A stretch of DNA of 64,000 bases, from assembly GCF_040702995.1 (NCBI RefSeq), contig NZ_CP159992.1:1327501-1391500 (forward strand), given 5' to 3'. The position numbers were made by a program, and so were the translations under genes. Origin of the DNA: Paenibacillus sp. AN1007 (GTDB lineage Bacteria > Bacillota > Bacilli > Paenibacillales > Paenibacillaceae). Positions 1-10,049 of the stretch are shown here, in pieces; the stretch's first letter is position 1, and every line of letters begins with the position of its first letter. The notes beneath the pieces were generated by a model that saw only the letters and a list, made by a program, of their open reading frames with translations, was not told where the DNA came from and searched no databases.

Positions 1-1
1 G

Positions 2-1852
2 TTGGGAGAGGGGCCGGAATTATCGGCAAAAGCGGAGGAATCCTGGCGCCGCAACATTCCATACACAGCCAAAAGGGGAGAGATTCTGGATCGCAACGGA
101 ACATCTCTGGCCTACAATGTGACAACCCCAACCATTATGGCTATTCCGGCTCAGGTCAAGGAAGCGGAGACAACGGCCAGGTCGCTTGCACCGCTGCTGG
201 GCATGACGGAAGAGAAAGTGCTGGCAGCCATCAAGAAACGTGAATTGATCGTACGACTACAACCCGGCGGCCGCAAAATTACGATGGAGAAAGCTCAGCG
301 CATCCGTGATTTGAAGCTTCCGGGTATCGTTGTTGCCGAGGATAACAAGCGGTTCTATCCTTATGACGATCTTGCTGCTCACATTCTCGGGTTTACCGGG
401 ATTGACAATCAGGGACTCACAGGTGTTGAGAAAAGATATGACGACAAGCTGAATGGGTTGAATGGCAGCGTATCCTACTTGTCCGATGCGGCCGGAAGGC
501 TCATGCCGGGCTCATCCGAGAAGTATGTGGAACCGAAAGACGGACTTAACCTCAAGTTGACGATTGATAAATCTATTCAGTCGATTATGGAACGGGAACT
601 GGATCAGGCTATGGTTAAGTTCCAAGCCAATTCCGCTCTGGCGATTGCGATGAACCCCAAAACGGGCGAAATTCTCGGCATGTCCAGCAGACCAGGATAC
701 GAACCGGCAGACTACCAGCAGTACCCGGCTGAAATTTATAACCGGAATCTGCCCATATGGATGACGTATGAACCGGGTTCGACCTTCAAAATTATTACGC
801 TGGCTGCTGCACTGGAAGAGAAAAAGGTAAATCTGAAGCAGGATCAATTTTTTGATCCCGGATTTGTCGAAGTTGGGGGTGCACGTCTGCGCTGTTGGAA
901 GAAAGGTGGACATGGCAGTCAGACCTTCCTGCAGGTAGTGGAGAACTCCTGCAACCCTGGATTTGTTGCTTTGGGACAGAAGCTGGGCAAAGAATCGTTG
1001 TTCTCCTATATTAAAAACTTCGGTTTTGGTAAAAAAACGGGAATCGATCTCAGCGGAGAAGCGAGCGGCATTCTTTTCAAATTAGCAAATGTAGGTCCGG
1101 TTGAACTTGCCACAACGGCCTTCGGTCAAGGGGTATCCGTAACACCGATTCAACAGGTTGCGGCGGTATCGGCTGCGATCAACGGTGGAAAACTCTATAA
1201 ACCTTACGTTACAAAGGCTTGGGTACACCCCGAAACGGGCGAGGTGCTGGAGGAAGTGAAACCTGAAATGGTACGTCAGGTGATCTCGGAGGATACGTCC
1301 AAACAAGTGCGAGAAGCGCTCGAAAGCGTCGTTGCCAAAGGTACAGGCCGCCCGGCGTTTATTGATGGATACCGGGTTGGAGGGAAAACAGGTACAGCCC
1401 AAAAGGTGATTAACGGACGTTATTCTTCAACCGAGCATATTGTATCTTTTATCGGATTTGCTCCGGCTGATGATCCACAGATTGTAGTGTATACAGCGGT
1501 TGATAATCCGAAAGGGATTCAGTTTGGAGGCGTGGTTGCGGCTCCGATTGTACAAAACATTCTTGAGGACTCTCTGCATTATATGAATGTGCCTGTACGC
1601 AAGGATCAGCTCACCAAAGAGTACAAATACGGTGAAACTAAAATTGTGACGGTTCCTGATCTTACGGGGGCTACCGTGGAAGATCTGTACGAGGATCTGA
1701 ATATGAATTTTATGCTGGCGAAGTCCGGCAGCGGTAAATATGTTATAAACCAGGCACCTAAACCGGGAGCAAGAGTAGATCAGGGCTCAACCATACGCAT
1801 TTATATGGGCGATGTATTGAAGGATGAGCATGATCATACGAAGCACGAATGA
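2..1852 (+). CDS. spoVD: Stage V sporulation protein D (class B penicillin-binding protein), 5' end cut
   Basis: Membrane-anchored transpeptidase that cross-links peptidoglycan, in B. subtilis specifically spore cortex. The visible 616 residues contain the three penicillin-binding motifs in order: STFK near residue 260, SCN near 315 and KTG near 462. One PASTA domain fills roughly the last 65 residues. The N-terminal cytoplasmic tail and membrane helix are missing, so the gene starts left of the window and the TTG at position 2 is not the real start. SpoVD rather than PBP2B is chosen because it directly precedes murE, as in B. subtilis, and carries a single PASTA repeat. The division paralogue pbpB is expected just upstream. 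A 198-base gap separates it from murE. Confidence 0.9.
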   Translation: MGEGPELSAKAEESWRRNIPYTAKRGEILDRNGTSLAYNVTTPTIMAIPAQVKEAETTARSLAPLLGMTEEKVLAAIKKRELIVRLQPGGRKITMEKAQRIRDLKLPGIVVAEDNKRFYPYDDLAAHILGFTGIDNQGLTGVEKRYDDKLNGLNGSVSYLSDAAGRLMPGSSEKYVEPKDGLNLKLTIDKSIQSIMERELDQAMVKFQANSALAIAMNPKTGEILGMSSRPGYEPADYQQYPAEIYNRNLPIWMTYEPGSTFKIITLAAALEEKKVNLKQDQFFDPGFVEVGGARLRCWKKGGHGSQTFLQVVENSCNPGFVALGQKLGKESLFSYIKNFGFGKKTGIDLSGEASGILFKLANVGPVELATTAFGQGVSVTPIQQVAAVSAAINGGKLYKPYVTKAWVHPETGEVLEEVKPEMVRQVISEDTSKQVREALESVVAKGTGRPAFIDGYRVGGKTGTAQKVINGRYSSTEHIVSFIGFAPADDPQIVVYTAVDNPKGIQFGGVVAAPIVQNILEDSLHYMNVPVRKDQLTKEYKYGETKIVTVPDLTGATVEDLYEDLNMNFMLAKSGSGKYVINQAPKPGARVDQGSTIRIYMGDVLKDEHDHTKHE

Positions 1853-2050
1853 AGGCTCTTAAAGAAGGGTGTCAGGTGAGGTCTAAGAGAGGTTTCAAGT
1901 AAGGGTTTAATAAAGACTGGGATGGGGTTTCGTACTTCCACCGCAACAAAATCAAGGGGAGTGCGTTTCATTATTTGGTGATATGGTCGATATTAAAAAT
2001 ACAGGAATCTGCAGATACAGAAGTATATTAGGAAAAGTGAGGTTATTCAT

Positions 2051-3538
2051 GTGCTTTTAAAACAGTTTGAATCCAAGTTGATTACCGCCCGTCTCGTGGG
2101 CGACCCCCATACAGAATGTCACAACCTTCAGACAGATTCCCGGCAGGTCAAACCGGGTGATCTGTTTATCTGTCTTCCGGGACATACGGTGGATGGACAT
2201 GATTACGCAGATCAAGCAGTGCAGGCTGGAGCCGCAGCTCTCGTTGTGGAGCGTCAGCTCGATCTGCCTGTACCACAGCTGATTGTCAAAGACAGCCGAT
2301 TTGCAATGGCTGTTCTGTCTGACTTCTTTTTTGACTCGCCAAGCCGCAAAATGAAAATGATCGGTGTAACGGGGACCAACGGCAAAACAACAACGACCTA
2401 TCTGATCGAAAAAATTATGAGCGACTATGGGCAGAAAACCGGACTGATTGGAACCATTCAGATGCGCTATGACGGACGTACTTATCCGATGTCGGGGACA
2501 ACACCAGAAGCGCTTGATCTGCAGCGCAGTCTGCATGATATGGTCCAGGCTGGTACGGACTGCTGTGTGATGGAGGTTTCATCGCATGCACTGGAGCAGG
2601 GCCGCGTCAAAGGTACGGATTTCCGTACAGCCGTATTCACCAACCTGACGCAGGATCATCTGGATTACCATCATTCGATGGAGGAGTACCGCGGGGCAAA
2701 AGGATTGTTCTTCGCTCGGCTCGGTAACGGCTATGCGGGAGATGCTTCTGAGCGCAAGTATGCAGTCATCAACGCTGATGATCCGGCAGCAGCGTATTTT
2801 ATGTCCGTAACGGCTGCCGAGGTCATTACATACGGCATGGGAGAGCAGGCGGATGTACGTGCATCCGGTATCTCCATCACGGCTCAGGGAACCTCTTTCC
2901 ATGTGGATACATTTGCGGGCAGCACAAACATTGAACTGCGCATGGTGGGCAAGTTCAACGTGTACAATGCGATGGCTGCCATCTCGGCAGCGCTTGTGGA
3001 AGGTGTTCCGCTGGAAGAAATCAAGCGCAGTCTGGAAACTGTACCGGGCGTGGATGGCAGGGTAGAAGCGGTCAACGAAGGTCAAGCCTTTGCGGTTATC
3101 GTCGATTATGCCCATACACCGGATGGTCTTGAAAATGTGCTGCGTACAGTTAAAGAGTTTGCAGAGGGCCGTGTTATCTGTGTATTCGGCTGCGGCGGGG
3201 ACCGGGATCGGACCAAACGTCCGTTGATGGGCAAAATTGCAGCGAAATACAGTGACTTTGTATTGGTGACTTCTGACAACCCGCGGACTGAAAATCCTGA
3301 TCTGATTTTGAAGGACATTGAGCAGGGGCTGCTGGAAGAGTCTGTTCCATCCGACCGCTACACGATGATCGCAGATCGACGCAAGGCAATTCATGAAGCT
3401 ATTGAAATGGCAAGCCCAGCCGATGTAGTATTGATTGCGGGCAAGGGGCATGAGACCTATCAAATTATCGGAAAGACCAAAACGGATTTCGATGATCGGA
3501 TCATAGCCAAAGAAGCGATAAGGGGCAAATCCAATTGA
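2051..3538 (+). CDS. murE: UDP-MurNAc-L-Ala-D-Glu:meso-diaminopimelate ligase
   Basis: Cytoplasmic Mur ligase that adds meso-diaminopimelate to the UDP-MurNAc dipeptide, using ATP. Length 495 residues is normal. The ATP-binding GTNGKTT lies near residues 108-114. The DNPRTENP motif near residue 410 is the signature that selects meso-DAP over lysine, so the wall is DAP-type; this agrees with dapL further right. The start is GTG preceded by a GTGAGG-type ribosome binding site. It overlaps murF by 4 bases, so the two are translationally coupled. Confidence 0.96.
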   Translation: MLLKQFESKLITARLVGDPHTECHNLQTDSRQVKPGDLFICLPGHTVDGHDYADQAVQAGAAALVVERQLDLPVPQLIVKDSRFAMAVLSDFFFDSPSRKMKMIGVTGTNGKTTTTYLIEKIMSDYGQKTGLIGTIQMRYDGRTYPMSGTTPEALDLQRSLHDMVQAGTDCCVMEVSSHALEQGRVKGTDFRTAVFTNLTQDHLDYHHSMEEYRGAKGLFFARLGNGYAGDASERKYAVINADDPAAAYFMSVTAAEVITYGMGEQADVRASGISITAQGTSFHVDTFAGSTNIELRMVGKFNVYNAMAAISAALVEGVPLEEIKRSLETVPGVDGRVEAVNEGQAFAVIVDYAHTPDGLENVLRTVKEFAEGRVICVFGCGGDRDRTKRPLMGKIAAKYSDFVLVTSDNPRTENPDLILKDIEQGLLEESVPSDRYTMIADRRKAIHEAIEMASPADVVLIAGKGHETYQIIGKTKTDFDDRIIAKEAIRGKSN

Positions 3539-4950
3539 TAAAACGAACATTGGCGCAAATCGCCGACATGTGCGGCGGCACACTAAGTGATGCTGCGGTT
3601 TATAGCGAGATTACAGCCGAAGGTGTATTTACGGATTCACGTAAACCGGTGGCAGGCAGTCTGTTTATACCCTTGGTGGGTGAACGTTTTGATGGACATG
3701 AATTCGTGCAGGCCTGTCTGGAGCAGGGTGCCGCAGGAGCGATGTGGCAAAAGGATCATGGTGTTCCACCACAGGGGGCAGTTATTCTGGTGGACGATAC
3801 CCTTGCAGCCTTACAGGCGCTTGCATCGGCATATCTTGCTGAAACACAGGCATCTGTCGTTGGCATTACAGGCAGTAACGGTAAAACAACAACAAAAGAT
3901 ATTGTGGATGCCCTTCTCTCAACGACATTCAACGTGCATAAGACGCAGGGCAACTTCAATAATCATATCGGTCTGCCATTAACTGTACTGAGCATGTCTT
4001 CGGATACGGAAATTATCATTCTGGAGATGGGCATGAGCGGCCGCGGCGAAATTCATGATCTCTCTGTTATTGCACAGCCGGATGCAGCAATCATCACCAA
4101 TATTGGCGAATCACACCTGCTTCAGCTCGGCTCAAGGCTTGAAATTGCAAGGGCGAAAGCTGAAATTGCGGCTGGAATGAAACCGGGCGGATTACTCATC
4201 TACAACGGAGACGAGCCTTTGATTGCTCAGGTGCTCGAAGAACCTGAAACGGAGCAGCCTGAGGATATGCAGCGGTTTACGTTTGGCCTGCAGACGGATA
4301 ATGATGATTTTCCAACAGGAGTTATGAATGCGCAGAACGGGATGGTGTTTACGACCAAGCAGTCTGGAGATCAGGCGTATACACTACCGCTGCTCGGCAC
4401 ACATAACGTGGTCAATTGTCTGGCTGCTATGGCTGTCGCACGTCATTTCGGAGTTACTCCGGAAAATATGGCGGCAGGTCTGTCCCAGTTGAAACTGACA
4501 GGTATGCGTATCGAAGTCACGCAGGCAGTTAGCGGTCTTACACTTTTAAACGATGCATATAACGCAAGCCCGACTTCAATGAAAGCCGCAGTAGATGTGT
4601 TAGAAGGATTAAAAGGGTATCGGATGAAGGTGGCCGTACTGGGTGATATGCTGGAATTGGGCCCGCAAGAGGAAGAGCTTCATCATGATATCGGAACGTA
4701 TATTACCCCTGACAAGTTGGATAGAGTGCTGGTATACGGACCATTATCCCTGCACATTGCTGAGGGAGCGAAGAAGCATATGCCAGCTGAAGCTGTGCAT
4801 GCTTTTGAGAGTAAAAACGAATTGATCCGTCATCTGCTGGAGAATCTTCATCCTAAAGACGTTGTCTTGTTTAAAGCCTCACGAGGCATGAAACTGGAGG
4901 ATGCGGTTCAAGCACTGCAGACAGCACCATTACACAATCGAGTAGACTAG
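3535..4950 (+). CDS. murF: UDP-MurNAc-tripeptide:D-Ala-D-Ala ligase
   Basis: Cytoplasmic Mur ligase that adds D-Ala-D-Ala to complete the UDP-MurNAc pentapeptide. It has 471 residues with GSNGKTT near residue 114 and the typical three-domain Mur ligase layout. The TTG start overlaps the murE stop (TTGA), and GGGGCAAAT just upstream supplies a ribosome binding site. In B. subtilis murF is elsewhere, beside ddl; its position between murE and mraY is the order common in other bacteria. It is separated from mraY by 12 bases that carry the mraY ribosome binding site. Confidence 0.96.
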   Translation: MIKRTLAQIADMCGGTLSDAAVYSEITAEGVFTDSRKPVAGSLFIPLVGERFDGHEFVQACLEQGAAGAMWQKDHGVPPQGAVILVDDTLAALQALASAYLAETQASVVGITGSNGKTTTKDIVDALLSTTFNVHKTQGNFNNHIGLPLTVLSMSSDTEIIILEMGMSGRGEIHDLSVIAQPDAAIITNIGESHLLQLGSRLEIARAKAEIAAGMKPGGLLIYNGDEPLIAQVLEEPETEQPEDMQRFTFGLQTDNDDFPTGVMNAQNGMVFTTKQSGDQAYTLPLLGTHNVVNCLAAMAVARHFGVTPENMAAGLSQLKLTGMRIEVTQAVSGLTLLNDAYNASPTSMKAAVDVLEGLKGYRMKVAVLGDMLELGPQEEELHHDIGTYITPDKLDRVLVYGPLSLHIAEGAKKHMPAEAVHAFESKNELIRHLLENLHPKDVVLFKASRGMKLEDAVQALQTAPLHNRVD

Positions 4951-4962
4951 AGGGGTGAACCC

Positions 4963-5931
4963 ATGGATTTTCAGGTATTACTGTTAACAATCGGCGTTTC
5001 ATTTATTTTGGCGGTGATTGCCGCACCGCTGCTCATTCCGCTTCTCCGGCGGATGAAATTCGGACAGCAGGTCAGGGAAGATGGACCTCAGAGCCATTTA
5101 AAAAAAAGCGGAACACCAACGATGGGCGGAGTTGTTATTTTACTTGCGTTCACGCTGGCTTTTCTGAAGTTCTCGGCTGTTAAAAATACAGATTTCTATG
5201 TGCTGCTTGTTGCTACATTGGGATTTGGTCTTATCGGATTTCTGGATGACTATATCAAAATCGTATTCAAGCGTTCGCTCGGGCTGACAGCCAGACAAAA
5301 AATGCTGGGACAGCTGTTTTTCAGTGCCCTGATGTGTTATCTGCTTATTCAAAACGGACACAGCACGGCGATTTCCATTCCGGGAACTTCGGTTTCATTT
5401 GACTGGACCGGATGGTTCTATTATCCGTTTGTGGTGTTTATGATGCTGGCCATCACCAATGCAGTTAATTTTACGGATGGTCTGGATGGTCTTCTTTCCG
5501 GAGTAAGTGCAATTGCTTTTGGTGCATTTGCTATTGTGGCAATGCAGGCAACATCGATGCCGGCGGCTGTGTGTGCAGCTGCAATGATTGGTGCTGTCCT
5601 TGGTTTCCTGGTCTATAATGCGCATCCTGCGAAGGTGTTCATGGGTGATACGGGTTCCCTTGGAATTGGAGGAGCAATTGGTGCAATTGCCATCGTAACC
5701 AAGACGGAACTTCTTTTCCTCATTATCGGTGGTATTTTTGTCATTGAAGTGCTTTCTGTCGTAATTCAAGTGATATCCTTCAAGACCCGAGGCAAGCGTG
5801 TGTTTAAAATGAGCCCGATTCACCACCACTTTGAGCTCAGCGGCTGGTCGGAATGGCGGGTTGTCATCACCTTTTGGGCGGTAGGTGCGATTTTGGCCGC
5901 TCTTGGACTTTATCTCAACAAGGGGTTGTAA
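4963..5931 (+). CDS. mraY: Phospho-MurNAc-pentapeptide transferase
   Basis: Integral membrane enzyme that moves phospho-MurNAc-pentapeptide from UDP to undecaprenyl phosphate, making lipid I. The 322-residue protein has about ten hydrophobic segments, the cytoplasmic acidic motif LDDYIKI near residue 94, the NFTDGLDGL motif near 168 and the HHHFE motif near 286, all conserved in the family. The ATG start follows AGGGGTGAA. It sits between murF and murD with very small gaps, so it is co-transcribed. Confidence 0.97.
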   Translation: MDFQVLLLTIGVSFILAVIAAPLLIPLLRRMKFGQQVREDGPQSHLKKSGTPTMGGVVILLAFTLAFLKFSAVKNTDFYVLLVATLGFGLIGFLDDYIKIVFKRSLGLTARQKMLGQLFFSALMCYLLIQNGHSTAISIPGTSVSFDWTGWFYYPFVVFMMLAITNAVNFTDGLDGLLSGVSAIAFGAFAIVAMQATSMPAAVCAAAMIGAVLGFLVYNAHPAKVFMGDTGSLGIGGAIGAIAIVTKTELLFLIIGGIFVIEVLSVVIQVISFKTRGKRVFKMSPIHHHFELSGWSEWRVVITFWAVGAILAALGLYLNKGL

Positions 5932-5934
5932 ATT

Positions 5935-7356
5935 ATGAACCATCCAGAAACATATCGCGGACAACAAGTGGTTGTGCTTGGGCTGGCCAAGAGCGGCGTA
6001 CAAGTTGCCAAGGTACTGCATCGTGCCGGGGCTGACGTAATCGTAAACGATAAAAAAGACAGGGAACAGTGTCCCGAAGCTTCCGAATTGGAGGCTTTGG
6101 GAATTTCTGTTGTATGCGGGGGGCATCCGGATGATCTCATTCATAGCGATGTGAAGCTGGTCGTCAAAAACCCGGGTATCCCTTACCATGCGCCTCCTGT
6201 GCAGCAGGCACTTGAACTGGGGATTGAAGTGGTGACCGAGGTAGAGGTAGCCTATCACCTCTGCGGGGCACCTATAATCGGCATTACCGGTTCCAACGGA
6301 AAAACGACAACAACAACGTGGGTAGGAAATATGCTGAATCAAGCAGGATTGAAACCTATCGTTGCCGGTAATATTGGGACACCTCTCTGTGAAGCGGCTG
6401 AACAAGCTGCATCCGACAACTGGATGGTCGTGGAGCTGAGCAGCTTCCAGCTCAAAGGCACGGTGGAGTTTCGTCCGCGCATTGCTGCGCTGCTTAACGT
6501 AGCAGAGACCCATTTGGATTATCACGGGGGCATGGAGGATTATGTAGCTTCCAAAGCAAAGCTGTTTGCCAACCAGCAGCCGGATGACATCGCCATTCTC
6601 AATTGGGATGATGCAGTATGCCGCGAACTTGTTCCATATATCAAGGCCAGATTGATTCCGTTCTCGTTGACGGAAAAACTGGAAACAGGCGTGTATGCTG
6701 ATCCACCCTATGTAGATGGGGAAGAAGATGATGTGAGACGTCAGTTAATTTACGCGGATGGCAGCGGCAGTAAGCATATGATTATTGATGCGGATGACGT
6801 TGGCATACCTGGTCGCTTTAATGTGGGAAACGCGCTGGCTGCGGCAGCCATCGCAATCGCAGCTGGTGCTGACCCGTCACAGCTTGCGGCTCCGCTTGCC
6901 GATTTTAAGGGCGTCGAACATCGACTGGAGTACGTCCTTGAGCATAACGGCTCCGTGTATTATAACAATTCGAAAGCCACCAATTCGAAAGCCACAGTGA
7001 TGGCACTGAATTCCTTCAAGGAACCTGTTGTCCTGATTGCTGGCGGGCTGGATCGCGGTTCGGATATGATGGAACTGCTGCCGGTATTCGAGGAGCGTGT
7101 CAAGGCGCTGGTGGTCCTTGGTGAAAACCGGGCTAAGATTGCTAAAGTCGCTGAGCTTGCTGGATTAAAGCAAATTAAGGTCGTCGATAATGAGGAGGAC
7201 GCTGCCCGTACATTGACGGCTGCCGTTCAGGAAGCAGCAGGGTTGGCTGAACCGGGGGATGTTGTTTTATTATCGCCTGCATGTGCAAGCTGGGACATGT
7301 TTGCCTCCTATGAAGAACGGGGACGCATTTTTAAAGAGGCGGCGCATAACTTGTAA
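5935..7356 (+). CDS. murD: UDP-MurNAc-L-Ala:D-glutamate ligase
   Basis: Cytoplasmic Mur ligase adding D-glutamate to UDP-MurNAc-L-alanine. The 473-residue protein carries GSNGKTTTTT near residue 119 and an N-terminal nucleotide-binding fold beginning VVVLGLAKSG. The gene starts 3 bases after the mraY stop, so its ribosome binding site AAGGGG lies inside the end of mraY. It reads in the same direction as spoVE, 48 bases downstream. Confidence 0.97.
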   Translation: MNHPETYRGQQVVVLGLAKSGVQVAKVLHRAGADVIVNDKKDREQCPEASELEALGISVVCGGHPDDLIHSDVKLVVKNPGIPYHAPPVQQALELGIEVVTEVEVAYHLCGAPIIGITGSNGKTTTTTWVGNMLNQAGLKPIVAGNIGTPLCEAAEQAASDNWMVVELSSFQLKGTVEFRPRIAALLNVAETHLDYHGGMEDYVASKAKLFANQQPDDIAILNWDDAVCRELVPYIKARLIPFSLTEKLETGVYADPPYVDGEEDDVRRQLIYADGSGSKHMIIDADDVGIPGRFNVGNALAAAAIAIAAGADPSQLAAPLADFKGVEHRLEYVLEHNGSVYYNNSKATNSKATVMALNSFKEPVVLIAGGLDRGSDMMELLPVFEERVKALVVLGENRAKIAKVAELAGLKQIKVVDNEEDAARTLTAAVQEAAGLAEPGDVVLLSPACASWDMFASYEERGRIFKEAAHNL

Positions 7357-7404
7357 GTAGGGGGGTGGAAAAGCCCCTACTTCCATGCAAGGGGTGGCCT
7401 CCTG

Positions 7405-8502
7405 ATGAAACAGACGCGACCGGCGCCGGATCTTTGGCTCCTGATTTGTATTTTGGCTCTGCTTGCCATCGGCATCATTATGGTGTACAGTGCAGGCTCG
7501 GTGCTTGCCTTCCGCAACTATGGCGATTCATTTTATTTTGTGAAAAGGCAGATTTTATTCGCCGTATTAGGACTTGCAGCAATGTTTGTAACAACAAATG
7601 TGGATTACAGGGTATGGAGAAAGTATGCCAAACCCATTCTAATTATCTGTTTTATTATGCTTATTGCTGTATTGATTCCAGGAATTGGTGTCGTTCGCGG
7701 TGGTGCACGAAGCTGGCTGGGAATTGGTTCTTTTGGGATCCAGCCATCCGAGTTTATGAAGCTGGGGATGATTCTGTTTTTGGCTCACTGGCTGAGCAAG
7801 GACCCCGGCAAAATTAAAACGTTCACGACAGGGCTGCTTCCCCCGCTCGGACTGATGGGGCTGGCTTTTGGCATTATCATGCTGCAGCCGGATTTAGGTA
7901 CAGGCACCGTGATGATGGGTGCGTCCATGCTTATCATTTTCACAACGGGTGCACGTATGAAACATCTGGGTCTGCTTGCACTTGGGGGCATTGCAGGATT
8001 TGCGGCCCTGATTGCGGCTGCGCCTTATCGCCTGCAGCGCATTACAGCGTTTCTGGACCCTTGGTCTGATCCGCTCGGGGCTGGTTATCAGATTATCCAG
8101 TCGCTTTATGCCATCGGTCCAGGTGGACTGGCTGGTCTGGGTTTGGGAATGAGCCGGCAGAAGTACAGTTATGTGCCTGAACCGCAGACGGACTTTATTT
8201 TTAGCATATTGGCGGAAGAGCTCGGTTTTATTGGTGGAATGATTGTTTTATTACTGTTTTTGGTGCTGGTGTGGAGAGGGATGCGCGTAGCGATGACGGT
8301 TCCGGATGCTTTTGGCAGTCTGCTGGCTGTGGGAATTATCGGCATGGTAGCAGTGCAGGTCATTATTAATATCGGTGTCGTGATCGGACTGATGCCCGTT
8401 ACAGGCATAACGCTCCCGCTGATTAGTTATGGCGGTTCATCACTGACTCTCATGCTCACAGCGCTCGGCATATTATTGAATTTATCACGTTATGCGAGGT
8501 GA
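7405..8502 (+). CDS. spoVE: Stage V sporulation protein E (SEDS glycosyltransferase)
   Basis: Polytopic membrane protein of the FtsW/RodA/SpoVE (SEDS) family that polymerises lipid II glycan and works with a class B PBP. It has 365 residues and about ten membrane segments. Conserved SEDS features are the ARSWLGIG segment and the C-terminal LPLISYGGSS motif. The start ATG follows AGGGGTGGCCTCCTG. Position between murD and murG matches spoVE of B. subtilis, and the partner SpoVD is encoded in the same cluster; a vegetative FtsW role cannot be ruled out from sequence alone. Confidence 0.9.
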   Translation: MKQTRPAPDLWLLICILALLAIGIIMVYSAGSVLAFRNYGDSFYFVKRQILFAVLGLAAMFVTTNVDYRVWRKYAKPILIICFIMLIAVLIPGIGVVRGGARSWLGIGSFGIQPSEFMKLGMILFLAHWLSKDPGKIKTFTTGLLPPLGLMGLAFGIIMLQPDLGTGTVMMGASMLIIFTTGARMKHLGLLALGGIAGFAALIAAAPYRLQRITAFLDPWSDPLGAGYQIIQSLYAIGPGGLAGLGLGMSRQKYSYVPEPQTDFIFSILAEELGFIGGMIVLLLFLVLVWRGMRVAMTVPDAFGSLLAVGIIGMVAVQVIINIGVVIGLMPVTGITLPLISYGGSSLTLMLTALGILLNLSRYAR

Positions 8503-8510
8503 CTTATACG

Positions 8511-9620
8511 ATGCGAGTCGTTCTTAGCGGCGGCGGTACGGGGGGGCATATCTATCCGGCCGTTGCCATAGCAAGACAATGCGAGGCGGAGAATCCCGAC
8601 TCGACGTTTTTATACATTGGTGGAACCCGTGGACTTGAAAGCAAACTGGTTCCCCAGGAAGATATTCCTTTTCAATCGATCGATATTACAGGGTTCAGAC
8701 GCAAGTTATCTTTTGATAATGTGAAGACGGTCATGCGGTTTGTTCAGGGTGTGCGCAAGTCCAAAAAAATGCTGAAGGAATTCAAGCCTGATGTTGTCAT
8801 CGGTACTGGTGGTTATGTCTGTGGACCTGTAGTGTATGCAGCGGCGAAGCTGGGAATTCCAAGTGTGATTCACGAACAAAACGCGATCCCGGGTCTGACA
8901 AACAAGTTTCTCATGCGTTATGTAGACACAGTCGCTGTCAGTTTCGAAGGTTCTGAAAATTCATTCTCTGGTGCCAAAAATGTAATTTATACAGGTAACC
9001 CGCGAGCGACAACTGTAGCTCAGGCCAGCCGGGACCGCGGATTTGCCACATTGGGTGTTCCGATGGACAGTCGGGTCGTGCTTGTCGTTGGCGGAAGCGG
9101 AGGAGCTAAAGCCATTAACCAGGCGATGATCGAGATGGCCCCAATGCTGGAACGGCTGGATGATGTGCATGTAGTGTACGTTACGGGTGAGAGCTATTTT
9201 GATAAGACCCGGGAAGCGATCCGTAGTGTTCTGGGAACGATGCCTAATCATCTGCATGTACTGCCTTATGTACATAACATGCCTGAAGTGCTGGCCTGTA
9301 CCTCGCTAATTGTTAATCGTGCCGGAGCTTCGTTCCTGGCAGAAATTACTTCACTCGGCATTCCATCGATTCTGATACCGTCACCTAACGTGACCAACAA
9401 TCATCAGGAAGCCAACGCGCGTACGCTTGAAAAAGGAGGCGCGTCACTCACAATGCTTGAGAGAGAGCTTACCGGCGAGAAGTTGTATGAAGCGATTGCA
9501 GGCATTATGAATGATGAATCGGGGCGTAAACAGATGGCAGAGGCTTCGCGGAAATTAGGTAAACCCGATGCGGCAGAAGTACTCTTAAAGGAAATCAAGC
9601 GTCTCGCTTCGCGGCGGTAA
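8511..9620 (+). CDS. murG: Lipid II synthase, UDP-GlcNAc transferase
   Basis: Peripheral membrane GT-B glycosyltransferase adding GlcNAc to lipid I. The N-terminal GGGTGGHIYPA motif occupies about residues 7-17, GGSGGAKA marks the second domain and VNRAGASFLAE is the donor-binding region. A longer frame opens at GTG 8499, but ATG 8511 is preferred because AGGTGA (8497-8502) is spaced correctly for it and the protein then begins right at the first beta strand. The AGGTGA overlaps the spoVE stop codon. Length is 369 residues, normal for MurG. Confidence 0.95.
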   Translation: MRVVLSGGGTGGHIYPAVAIARQCEAENPDSTFLYIGGTRGLESKLVPQEDIPFQSIDITGFRRKLSFDNVKTVMRFVQGVRKSKKMLKEFKPDVVIGTGGYVCGPVVYAAAKLGIPSVIHEQNAIPGLTNKFLMRYVDTVAVSFEGSENSFSGAKNVIYTGNPRATTVAQASRDRGFATLGVPMDSRVVLVVGGSGGAKAINQAMIEMAPMLERLDDVHVVYVTGESYFDKTREAIRSVLGTMPNHLHVLPYVHNMPEVLACTSLIVNRAGASFLAEITSLGIPSILIPSPNVTNNHQEANARTLEKGGASLTMLERELTGEKLYEAIAGIMNDESGRKQMAEASRKLGKPDAAEVLLKEIKRLASRR

Positions 9621-9859
9621 AGTGTGTTAGTGGGCGATTGTCACACACCAGACGGGACTTACATAAGATACCGTATAAATCGTGACAATCGTTCCACAAT
9701 ACTGCAGCAGAGCATTCAAAAGGAATGAACTGCAGGCGTGCATGGATCGGATGTGTCGCGGATAATCAATTCGCTGCAATTGTACTGGAGACAATGGAGG
9801 GCACGCTGCAGGAAAGAAGGACATGGCACTTATTTTTCTCCACAAAGTTTTGTGCGATT
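9621..9859. other. Non-coding stretch between murG and the murB remnant
   Basis: No reading frame here has a credible start, ribosome binding site or recognisable protein resemblance. It probably consists of further decayed murB sequence plus the murG downstream region. No convincing terminator was seen after murG, so transcription may continue into murA. Confidence 0.4.
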
Positions 9860-10045
9860 GGAGAAAGGCACAGGTGCACAGGTAGTCCGCGTAGATGCGC
9901 CCGTTTCATTGTTCATACAGGCCAAGCAACAGCAGAGGACGTCATCACCCTTATACAGTCTATTCCAAGCATTATATCATCTCATGGCGGTATTGACCTG
10001 ATACCGTATCTCTTCGCATCGGGTGAGCGTAAACCCCGGAGGTGA
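9860..10045 (+). pseudogene. murB: Remnant of murB (UDP-N-acetylenolpyruvoylglucosamine reductase), C-terminal end only
   Basis: Between murG and murA there is no intact gene, but the forward frame ending at TGA 10043-10045 encodes RFIVHTGQATAEDV followed by a GIDL-containing tail, which closely resembles the last 45 or so residues of MurB (typical FIVNTGxATAxDV then a G-I-x-L-x-P tail). A GAQV match to the segment normally just upstream of it appears around 9870 in a different frame, implying a frameshift. The FAD-binding N-terminal two thirds are absent from the 430-base gap. B. subtilis has intact murB right after murG. Recognition is by eye; the active murB would have to be elsewhere in the genome. 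Confidence 0.6.
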
Positions 10046-10049
10046 TACA

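Noticed and set aside
5395..6525. A 376-codon minus-strand open frame across mraY and murD
   Set aside because: Spans two certain genes on the other strand and has no start signal or similarity.
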